NCBI RefSeq assembly: GCF_006829085.1
Contig: NZ_BJTC01000005.1
Span: forward strand, 290,258 to 344,624
Source of the DNA: Chryseobacterium sp. ON_d1
GTDB taxonomy: Bacteria > Bacteroidota > Bacteroidia > Flavobacteriales > Weeksellaceae
Length of the DNA: 54,367 nucleotides
Direction: 5' to 3'
In this document: piece after piece, positions 18,217 to 25,967 of the stretch
Layout: each line of letters opens with the position of its first letter
Numbering within the stretch: the stretch's first letter is position 1
Translations under genes and position numbers: made by a program
The notes under the pieces: generated by a model
The model's database searches: none
What the model saw: only the letters and a program-made list of their open reading frames with translations
What the model was told of the DNA's origin: nothing

Positions 18217-19638
18217 ATGATTAAACAGATTATTGCTTCGGCATTAATTACTGCTTCTGTGTGCGCTTATGCGCAGACAAAAGTGACTGAAGGAACAAAA
18301 TTTACTGTGGATGCCAATCTTGAAACTGATGATAAACTGGTATTGGCAGATGATTACAATTCTTATATGTTCAGTGCCATCAATATTGACGGCCTGATGA
18401 GAAATGTTTTCCCTCATAAGAAATTACTGATGAGAAAACTGGATCAGAACGGAAGTCTTGTGGACACCTATGTAAAAGATTACGCGAATAAAACAAACGG
18501 CGTGCTTCACAATTATCTGGGATCACAGCAGATCGATGATGATAAATTTATAGCATTTACGGAAGAGTATTTCGGTAAAGAAAACAGGAAGGAAGTTTTT
18601 CAGCATGTTTTCAGTAAAAAAGAAGGTACTTTTACCACAAAAAGCATTGCAAAATACAGCATTGAATCTACCAATAAATCAGGAACAACGTATGTTCTTT
18701 TCTCAGAAAACGGAAAATATGCTGCGATCTTCAATGACAGATATGCCAACAAAAAGACCGATAATGTGAATGATGTGCTGGTCCTGGATCTGAGAACCCT
18801 TTCTCCGGTCTGGAACAAAGAAATCACATTAAGCAATGATTATGTTGAAAAGTCTTTGACACTGACGAACTCAGCGAAAATTGTCGTATTGCGTAAGGCT
18901 GCAGGATGGAAAGAATCTTATAAGCTGGAACTTGTTTCTAACACAGAGGACAAGGATCTTCCGTTTGATGACAAATATATTCCTGAGAAATTATATGCAT
19001 TCAGTAAAAATGACAGCGATTATCTGGTAACCTTTGGAAGAAAAAATGCAGCAGTTACCATTGGTGCAAGTACTTTCGGCACAGTAATGTTTTATGATAC
19101 GAAGTCAGGAAAAGCAGTGATCAGCAATACTAATTTAGCAGGGAGCAAAGATATGAGCGATGTAAAGGTCATCAAAACAATTGTAAAGGGTGATGAGACT
19201 TTAATGGCTGTTCAGCAGGAAACGGTGACAAGACCTATGCCTACGGCAATGAATCGCTTCCCTGATCCTGTGTATTCATTGGATGCCGGAATGCTGATCA
19301 AGTTCAATAAAGAAGGAGAAGTAAAGCAATTCGTTGCTGCACGAGCTTCTACAGGAAAAAGAATTCATATCGTTGAAGCTGGAGAAAAGCTTTATATTTC
19401 AGCTTTCTATCCTAAAGGAGCCTTTGGAAACACAGGATTTTCTATGAAAGTTTTTGATTTTGCGAATCTGAAACCTCTGGAAGTAAGCCTTGATTATAAA
19501 GGAAGAAATTTCTTCCAAAATTATGGTTTTGCAGACGGAAATATGATTCAGTATGTTCCGAATGTGAATAAAATGATGTTCCTTCAAAAGAGCAGCAAAG
19601 ATGTTCAGATGTTCAGTGTATATAATTTTATAAAATAA
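18217..19638 (+). CDS. Exported protein of unknown function, partner of the preceding gene
   Basis: A protein of 473 residues with a signal peptide (MIKQIIASALITASVCAYAQ). The rest is rich in beta-strand-like segments in which short hydrophobic strands alternate with polar turns (for example YVLFSENGKYAAIFND, DVLVLDLRTLSPVWNKEI, GTVMFYDTKSG). A WD40- or beta-propeller-like fold is therefore plausible, but no catalytic motif is seen. No T9SS sorting domain is present, so it should stay in the periplasm or outer membrane. It lies 11 bp after the coiled-coil gene and 24 bp before the DUF1801 gene. Confidence 0.75.
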   Translation: MIKQIIASALITASVCAYAQTKVTEGTKFTVDANLETDDKLVLADDYNSYMFSAINIDGLMRNVFPHKKLLMRKLDQNGSLVDTYVKDYANKTNGVLHNYLGSQQIDDDKFIAFTEEYFGKENRKEVFQHVFSKKEGTFTTKSIAKYSIESTNKSGTTYVLFSENGKYAAIFNDRYANKKTDNVNDVLVLDLRTLSPVWNKEITLSNDYVEKSLTLTNSAKIVVLRKAAGWKESYKLELVSNTEDKDLPFDDKYIPEKLYAFSKNDSDYLVTFGRKNAAVTIGASTFGTVMFYDTKSGKAVISNTNLAGSKDMSDVKVIKTIVKGDETLMAVQQETVTRPMPTAMNRFPDPVYSLDAGMLIKFNKEGEVKQFVAARASTGKRIHIVEAGEKLYISAFYPKGAFGNTGFSMKVFDFANLKPLEVSLDYKGRNFFQNYGFADGNMIQYVPNVNKMMFLQKSSKDVQMFSVYNFIK

Positions 19639-19662
19639 TCGTATTTTAGAAAAAAATACAAT

Positions 19663-20118
19663 ATGCAGATTCAGTCAGTTTCCATAGAAGATTATATCTC
19701 AAAAATTCCTGAGGAAAGACAGGAAGCTTTCAAAAAACTTTATGATACGGTGAATGACAATCTCCCGAACGGTTTTGAAGAAGCTACCAATTATGGCATG
19801 GTTGGATGGGTCGTTCCTTTGGCAACATTTCCTGCGGGATATCACTGTGCTCCCGGTACACCGCTGCCATTCATCAATCTGGCTTCCCAGAAGAATTTTA
19901 TAGCCCTTTATCACATGGGGCTGTATTCAAGACCTGAACTTCTGGACTGGTTCGTAGCAGAATACCCTAAACATTCCAAAAAGAAACTGGACATGGGAAA
20001 ATCCTGTATCCGTTTTAAAAAAGTGGACGATATTCCTTTTGAACTGATCGCTGAACTCAGTAAGAAAATGACTCCTGATGACTGGATCAGAATTTATGAA
20101 TCGCAGTATAAGAGATAA
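19663..20118 (+). CDS. DUF1801 domain protein
   Basis: A protein of 151 residues with no signal peptide. The pattern fits DUF1801 (YdhG-like fold): VEDYI-like start (IEDYISKIPEERQEAFKKL), EEATNYGMVGW, a central LPFINLASQKNFIALYHMGLY, and the terminal KKLDMGKSCIRFKKVDDIPFELI. Members are small cytosolic proteins of unknown biochemistry. It follows the exported pair by 24 bp and is closed by a strong terminator, so it may be the third gene of that unit. Confidence 0.82.
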   Translation: MQIQSVSIEDYISKIPEERQEAFKKLYDTVNDNLPNGFEEATNYGMVGWVVPLATFPAGYHCAPGTPLPFINLASQKNFIALYHMGLYSRPELLDWFVAEYPKHSKKKLDMGKSCIRFKKVDDIPFELIAELSKKMTPDDWIRIYESQYKR

Positions 20119-20157
20119 AAAAAGCTCCGAAATCAGATAGATTTCGGAGCTTTTTTA
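20119..20157 (+). terminator. Terminator after the DUF1801 gene
   Basis: Arms AAAAGCTCCGAAATC and GATTTCGGAGCTTTT close a short loop and are followed by T residues. It begins at the DUF1801 stop codon. Confidence 0.88.
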
Positions 20158-20258
20158 TGCTGGGAAATGGAGGCTGGAAGTAATATTTGTGTTAGAATTA
20201 TTGATTGCCATTTGATGGTAATTTTTTGAGTTTTTTAAAAATTATTGATATTTATATT

Positions 20259-20368
20259 TATATACAATTTTATATTAATCCTGCTATCTAACGTAGTGAA
20301 ATGAAGAATCTAAACTTTACATGGGATTCTTCCTTCGTCAGAATGACAATGGTGTAAAATTGTATATA
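20259..20368. repeat. 110-bp MITE-like element with 14-bp terminal inverted repeats
   Basis: TATATACAATTTTA (20259-20272) and its exact complement TAAAATTGTATATA (20355-20368) bound a 110-bp non-coding stretch. Inside is a second, imperfect dyad: GAAGAATCT against GATTCTTCCTTCGTCAGAATGAC. This resembles the intergenic repeats ending in CAGAATGAC that are common in Bacteroidota. It is the only recognisable content of the 313-bp gap between the DUF1801 and TolC-family genes. Confidence 0.65.
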
Positions 20369-20431
20369 GTCGTCAAATTAATAAAGTGATTTTCATCTAT
20401 CCATTGGCTTCCATAAACCTCCTTCTTCCAG

Positions 20432-21697
20432 CTAAAAATGAATATCCCAGATTCCTGCTTTTCTTTCAAGTTCAATTAAAGCCGCTGCATTATCGGCAAG
20501 AGCCTGATAATAGTCTTTTCTCACATTGTTATAGGTTCTTTGGGCATTTAACACCTCAAGGATAGAACTTTCTCCTCTTTTATAGCTGTAAATAATGCCT
20601 TCCAGAATAGTTTTGGCCTCTGTAAGCATTCCGTTGTGGAATTGTCTTACCTGTTTCTGAGTTGCTGTGTACTGCTGATATGCCTGTATTACCTCAGCTT
20701 TGATCATCTGTTCAATCTGTTTGTATTCAACTTCGGCCTGAGAATGGGCTATTTCTGCGATTTTTAATCCTGCATTTCTTCTGTTGGAAAATTTCAGGGG
20801 AATGCTGATTCCCATTTTTACAGCATTTACAGTAGGGGAAGGGGCAATCTCGTTGACCGCTTCAGTGTGTCGTTCAGCTCCGGCGCTGATGCCTAAATCA
20901 ATAACACGATTGGCTTTTTCAAGGCTGATCTGGCTTTTGGTAACCTCCGTATTTTGCCTGGCGGCCAATAGATCTGCTCTTTCATTCAATGCCTGAAGAA
21001 CAAGATCATCTATACTGAAATCTCTGTTGAAGGCATTGAAATCCCCGGCAGCTTCTCTGTCTGTTATTTTGCTGTCTCCCAAAAATATGGACAGACCGGT
21101 TAGAGCTTGCTGTTCTGCGCTTTCAGCCTGATAGACTTCGTTGAGAAGGGAAGAGGCTTCAAGCTTGCTCTGTTTGGATGTAACTAATGATATGGTTCCC
21201 AAACGATACCGTATACTATCGGATTTTGCCAGCTGCAGCATATTTTTATAAGAATCCTGCTGAACTTCAAGTAAAGCTTTGGATTTTAATGCATCAATAT
21301 ATCCTAAACTGGCATCAGCACGAAGATTCCTGAAAAAATCCTGTAATTGTATTTTACTCAGCTCAGACTGGTTTCTGGCCAGATTTACCCTTGCTTTTCT
21401 TTTACCGCCAAGCTCTAATGTCCAGCCGATTGATGCTCCATATACGTATCCCATATTCTGATTCACACCGTTATTGGTAGTTTCCATTTCCAGTTGAGGA
21501 TCAGGAAACATATTGGCGGTCTGAATAGCTGCTTCAGCCATACTGACATTATATTTCTGAGACGCATATCCAAGATTTTTATTTCCGACAAGACTCAGGT
21601 ATTCCTCAAATTGTAAAAGCTCTTTTTCCTGTGCCTTTATTCCTGTAATGCTAAATAATACTACAGATAATATGATAACATGAACTTTAATTTTCAT
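20432..21697 (-). CDS. TolC-family outer-membrane efflux protein (CzcC-like)
   Basis: A protein of 421 residues with a signal peptide (to about residue 22, GIKAQ). Two outer-membrane efflux repeats carry the long helices expected of a TolC barrel-tunnel (for example VSMAEAAIQTANMFPDPQLEMETTNNG in the first, and KAEVIQAYQQYTATQKQVRQF and RTYNNVRKDYYQALADNAAALIELERKAG in the second). It forms the outer-membrane channel of a tripartite pump. Its start overlaps the end of the CzcA-like gene by 11 bp, which ties it to the adaptor and pump genes upstream. Confidence 0.9.
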   Translation of the reverse strand: MKIKVHVIILSVVLFSITGIKAQEKELLQFEEYLSLVGNKNLGYASQKYNVSMAEAAIQTANMFPDPQLEMETTNNGVNQNMGYVYGASIGWTLELGGKRKARVNLARNQSELSKIQLQDFFRNLRADASLGYIDALKSKALLEVQQDSYKNMLQLAKSDSIRYRLGTISLVTSKQSKLEASSLLNEVYQAESAEQQALTGLSIFLGDSKITDREAAGDFNAFNRDFSIDDLVLQALNERADLLAARQNTEVTKSQISLEKANRVIDLGISAGAERHTEAVNEIAPSPTVNAVKMGISIPLKFSNRRNAGLKIAEIAHSQAEVEYKQIEQMIKAEVIQAYQQYTATQKQVRQFHNGMLTEAKTILEGIIYSYKRGESSILEVLNAQRTYNNVRKDYYQALADNAAALIELERKAGIWDIHF

Positions 21698-24600
21698 CTG
21701 ATTCCAAATTTTGATTTTCCTTGCGGTGCTCAGCCATAAAATAAATAGCCGGCAGCACGAATAGTGTTAAAATAGTAGAGAACATCAGTCCGTAAACAAT
21801 TACTGTTGCCAAAGGACGCTGTACATCAGAACCGATTCCTGTGGCCAATGATGCCGGGAATAATCCGATTACAGCCACTGTTGCCGTCATGAGTACCGGT
21901 CTGAAACGGTCTCCGGCTCCTTTAACGGCTGCCCGTTTCAGATCATATCCCTTTTGGCGGAGATCATTAATGTGAGAAATCATAATCACACCGTTCTGAA
22001 TGGCAACCCCAAATAATGCAATGAATCCTACTGCTGAAGAAACATTCAGGGACATTCCCCGTAGGTTGAGTGCCAGCATTCCGCCAAATAAAGCTAACGG
22101 GACAATGGACATCAGAACCAAAGCCTGTCTGAAATCTCCAAATGCGCCATATAATAACAGAAACATAATGGCTAACGCCAATGGAACAATAAATGCAAGT
22201 CTTGAATAAGCCCTGTTTTGATTTTCAAACTGTCCGCCCCATTTGATCTGGTATTTCTCATGATCGTATCGGATATCTTTTTCAATTTTATCCTGGGCTT
22301 TTTTCAGGAACGAAGAAAGATCAGTACCTCTTAAATTAAGCTTTACCGTAAGATGTCTTTTGTTCATTTCTCTTGTAATAGTGCTTTCACCGGTGCTTAA
22401 TTTCACTTCTGCTACCTGTGATAGTGGGATTTTCGCCCCGGAAGCTGAAGTCAGCATAAGGTTTCCGATTTTGTCCGGAGTATCGCGGCTGTCTTCGGTA
22501 TAACGGCAGGAAATATCATACACTTTATTGCCGATAAAGATTTGGGAAATAGCTTTTCCTCCTAACGCCACTTCAATAAGGTCAGCAACATCCGCTACAT
22601 TTAATCCATACTGAGCGATCTTATCTCTATTAGCAATGATCTGCAGCTGAGGTAACGGTGGTTCCTGATCGATAGCAAGATCTGCTGATCCCGGAATTTT
22701 ATTTAAAGTAGACAACACATTTTCTGCAATACGTCTGGTTTCTTTAAAGTCTTCTCCATATACTTTTACAACCAGCTCACTGTGAGCTCCGGAGATTTTA
22801 TCCATTACTCCGTCAATCATAGGTTGCGAAAAACCTACCGTGAATCCAGGCATGTCTTTATAATCTGCCGCAAGTTCTTTGATGAGATCTGATTTTGTTT
22901 TCCCGGAAGGCCATTCGCTGTAAGGCTTTATTCCAACAGATACTTCAAAGTGAGAAGCGGTCCATGGATCTGTACCATCATCATTACGCCCTGCCTGCAC
23001 CATCATATAAGTTATTTCGGAATGCTTTAGAGTACGGGCACGAAGAGTATCACTCATTTCTTTTGATTGGGCTAAGGATATTCCCGGAGGCAGTTGTACC
23101 TGCAGCCATATAGAACCTTCGTCCAGCTCCGGAAGGAAATCTTTTCCTACGGTGTAAGACAGAATTCCGGAGGATATCAATACAATGATGATCGGAACAA
23201 CAACTCTTTTGGGAGTCTGCATTATTTTTTCTATTCTTTTTCCATAGGCTGCAGCGAGTTTTTCCAGCCATCTATTGTGATAGATCTTTTGTGGTTTGTG
23301 GTAGATAACATACGCCAGTCCCGGGATCAGAAGTAATGCCACAGCGAGTGCGCCCAATAGGGCATATCCTACAGTAAAAGCCATGGGGGTAAACAGTTTT
23401 TTCTCTACTCTCTCAAAAGCGAATAACGGCAGATAAGCAGTAATGATAATGATTGTTGAAAAGAAAATGGGCTTGGCTACTTCAATCACCCTTTGGGTAA
23501 TTGTTTTTTCTTCCAGTGCTTCTTCAGGATTCTCCTCCCTTTTCTTCAGAATGGTTTCCAGCATTACAATAGCTCCATCCACAATGATTCCGAAATCAAT
23601 TGCTCCGAGTGAAAGAAGATTGGCCGGAATGTTGGTAAAATGCATTAATATGAAGGCAAACAGTAAAGAGAGCGGAATAGTGATAGCCACCAGCAATGCA
23701 CCTCTCCAGCTTCCGAGAAATACGATCAGTACTATGATAACCAATACAATTCCTTCAGTAAGGGTATGAGAAACAGTCGTAAGGGTTGTTTTTACGAGGT
23801 CCGTTCTATCCAGAAAAGCATGAATTTGTACCCCTGGGGGAAGCGTTTCATTATTGAGTTCTTCAATGGCTTCATGAACTGCATCCAGTACCTGGGAGGG
23901 ATTTTGTCCTCTTAATAAAAGCACGATCCCTTCCACACTTTCAGAATAATTACGTTTTCTGTCGGTGTAACCCAGAATTCCCTTTCTTTCCAGATTTCCG
24001 TATTTTAATGTTCCTACATCATTCAGAAATACCGGAACTCCGTTTTGGGTTTTTACTACAATTTTTCCGAGATCGTTTAGATCTTTTACCAAACCAATTC
24101 CCCGGATAACATAGGCAATGTTTCCGCGGGGAAGCATACTTCCTCCGGCACTGACATTGTTTTTGGATATTGTTTCGGTAACTTCAGACAAAGACAGGCC
24201 ATATTGCTCAAGTTTATGAGGATCCAGCTCAATCTGAAACTGGGTGGTAATTCCTCCGAAATTGGTGACATCGGCAATTCCCGAAACCTGTTTGATACGG
24301 GGAATGATGACAAATTTTTGTAAATCTGTCAGTTCCCGAAGACTATGGTTGTTGCTTTCAATGATATACCGGTATACTTCGCCGATGGGAGAGGTAAGGG
24401 GGTCTAACCCGGGTTGTGCACCATAAGGAAGCTCTACATCCGTCAGTCTTTCCTGAATACGCTGTCGGGCCCAATAATCATCTGTACCATCATCGAAGAC
24501 CATGGTAATGATGGAAAGTCCGAAGGTACTTTTGCTTCTCATCACATGCATTCCCGGAAGTCCATTCAGTGATCTTTCCAAAGGAATGGTGATCTGCTGT

Positions 24601-24782
24601 TCCACTTCTTCAGCGGCCAGACCCGGAACCTGTGTTACCACCTGGGAAGTTACGTCTGCAATATCGGGGTAGGCTTCTATGGATAGTCTGGTCCAAGAGT
24701 AATATCCAAAGAATCCCAGTAAAAGAAAGAGAGCGAGAATAAGCCATCTCTTCTGTATGGAGAGTGTAAGTAATTTCTTCAT
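21687..24782 (-). CDS. CzcA-family heavy-metal RND efflux pump
   Basis: A protein of 1031 residues with the 12-helix RND plan and two large periplasmic loops. It exports metal ions by proton antiport. TM4 has the acidic triad D396, D402 and E409 in DFGIIVDGAIVMLE, matching in spacing the D402-D408-E415 set of CzcA. This places it with divalent-cation pumps (cobalt, zinc, cadmium, nickel) rather than the copper/silver CusA type. Other marks are GLPGMHVMRSKS, PELDEGSIWLQVQLPPG and VGFIALFGVAIQNGV. It lies 15 bp after the adaptor gene and overlaps the TolC-family gene. Confidence 0.93.
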   Translation of the reverse strand: MKKLLTLSIQKRWLILALFLLLGFFGYYSWTRLSIEAYPDIADVTSQVVTQVPGLAAEEVEQQITIPLERSLNGLPGMHVMRSKSTFGLSIITMVFDDGTDDYWARQRIQERLTDVELPYGAQPGLDPLTSPIGEVYRYIIESNNHSLRELTDLQKFVIIPRIKQVSGIADVTNFGGITTQFQIELDPHKLEQYGLSLSEVTETISKNNVSAGGSMLPRGNIAYVIRGIGLVKDLNDLGKIVVKTQNGVPVFLNDVGTLKYGNLERKGILGYTDRKRNYSESVEGIVLLLRGQNPSQVLDAVHEAIEELNNETLPPGVQIHAFLDRTDLVKTTLTTVSHTLTEGIVLVIIVLIVFLGSWRGALLVAITIPLSLLFAFILMHFTNIPANLLSLGAIDFGIIVDGAIVMLETILKKREENPEEALEEKTITQRVIEVAKPIFFSTIIIITAYLPLFAFERVEKKLFTPMAFTVGYALLGALAVALLLIPGLAYVIYHKPQKIYHNRWLEKLAAAYGKRIEKIMQTPKRVVVPIIIVLISSGILSYTVGKDFLPELDEGSIWLQVQLPPGISLAQSKEMSDTLRARTLKHSEITYMMVQAGRNDDGTDPWTASHFEVSVGIKPYSEWPSGKTKSDLIKELAADYKDMPGFTVGFSQPMIDGVMDKISGAHSELVVKVYGEDFKETRRIAENVLSTLNKIPGSADLAIDQEPPLPQLQIIANRDKIAQYGLNVADVADLIEVALGGKAISQIFIGNKVYDISCRYTEDSRDTPDKIGNLMLTSASGAKIPLSQVAEVKLSTGESTITREMNKRHLTVKLNLRGTDLSSFLKKAQDKIEKDIRYDHEKYQIKWGGQFENQNRAYSRLAFIVPLALAIMFLLLYGAFGDFRQALVLMSIVPLALFGGMLALNLRGMSLNVSSAVGFIALFGVAIQNGVIMISHINDLRQKGYDLKRAAVKGAGDRFRPVLMTATVAVIGLFPASLATGIGSDVQRPLATVIVYGLMFSTILTLFVLPAIYFMAEHRKENQNLESDEN

Positions 24783-24797
24783 AGTTTTTCATTTACA

Positions 24798-25901
24798 TTA
24801 TTTAGCATCCAGCAAATAAATTCCTCCTTCGGTCATAATGGTTTCTCCGGGTTTTATACCAGATGTTATTCTTACTGTTTTCTGGTCGGTTTCTCCTGTT
24901 GTTACAGTACGTTTGGTAAACTGATTTTTGCCGGTTTTTATCCATACATACTGAAAGTTATCCTGCTGCATCAGGGCAGTTACGGGAATCATGACTGTTT
25001 TTTCGGGTGTTGTTGAAAAGTTAACAGTGGCATACATGCCCGGTTTTAATTTTCTGTCCGGATTGTCACATTCAATAAGGACTTTGATGCTGCGGGTATC
25101 TTCATCTACGATTTCATTGATGTGGTATACTTTTCCGGTAATATTTTTGTCGGGATAGGCACTTACTTTTACAGAAACCCGATCTCCTGTATTGACAAAC
25201 CTGATATCTTTTTCTTTTACATCTCCGGAAATCCAGACTTTGGATAATTCTGCAATAATTATTACAGGATCGGCATCTCCTTTCAGATATTGCCCGTTTA
25301 CAATTTTGTTGGAAATAATTTCTCCGTTGATGGGAGCTCTTACAACCATTGGACTTCCTATACTTCCGCCTTTACTGTTATAGACTTTCAGTGCGGAAGA
25401 GGCATTGGAGAGGGATGTTTTTTTATTTTTAAAATCGGTTTCCGCTTCATCCAGTTCTTTCTGAATACCCACTCCATGTTTGACAAGATCCTGCTGACGT
25501 CTGTAATTTTTTTCGGCAAGCTGTACGTCATTCAGAGCATCCGTATAGTCCTTTTGAACTGAAAAATAATCAGAAGAAAGGATTTCAAAAAGTGCACTTC
25601 CGGCAGAAACACGTTGCCCAAGCTGGATAAATGACTGGGTAATTCTTCCGGAAAAAGGACTGGCAATTTCCGCATAATGATTCGGGATTGCCTGAATTGT
25701 TCCTGCTGAAACAACGCCGTCACTGTGCTCCTGTTCGATAACGGGTTGTGTTTTGATTTTTTTGAAAACAGGATTGTTTTCCGGAACGGTCACCCGATCA
25801 TTTTTTATACGGAGATCATGATCCTGTAAGGTTTCACTTTTTGGGTTTTTACAAGAGGTAACAAATGTCAAAAGTAGCATTGTTAAGACTGTTTTTCTCA
25901 T
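24798..25901 (-). CDS. Periplasmic adaptor (membrane fusion) lipoprotein, CzcB-like
   Basis: A protein of 367 residues. The lipobox LLTFVTSC puts the acylated cysteine at residue 17, so the adaptor is anchored by lipid to the membrane. Domains run in the usual mirror order: lipoyl/barrel-sandwich part (IASPFSGRITQSFIQLGQRVSAGSALFEI), a helical hairpin around residues 100-165, the returning half (VVRAPINGEIISNKIVNGQYLKGD), then beta-barrel and membrane-proximal domains. No histidine-rich metal-binding tail is present. It starts the adaptor-pump-channel set; only 66 bp separate it from the end of mgtA, with no obvious terminator between. Confidence 0.92.
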   Translation of the reverse strand: MRKTVLTMLLLTFVTSCKNPKSETLQDHDLRIKNDRVTVPENNPVFKKIKTQPVIEQEHSDGVVSAGTIQAIPNHYAEIASPFSGRITQSFIQLGQRVSAGSALFEILSSDYFSVQKDYTDALNDVQLAEKNYRRQQDLVKHGVGIQKELDEAETDFKNKKTSLSNASSALKVYNSKGGSIGSPMVVRAPINGEIISNKIVNGQYLKGDADPVIIIAELSKVWISGDVKEKDIRFVNTGDRVSVKVSAYPDKNITGKVYHINEIVDEDTRSIKVLIECDNPDRKLKPGMYATVNFSTTPEKTVMIPVTALMQQDNFQYVWIKTGKNQFTKRTVTTGETDQKTVRITSGIKPGETIMTEGGIYLLDAK

Positions 25902-25967
25902 ATAAGTTATTTATAACCATTGTTTTATTTAATTTATTTTACAGATCTTCGGTTATGACTTTTATTG

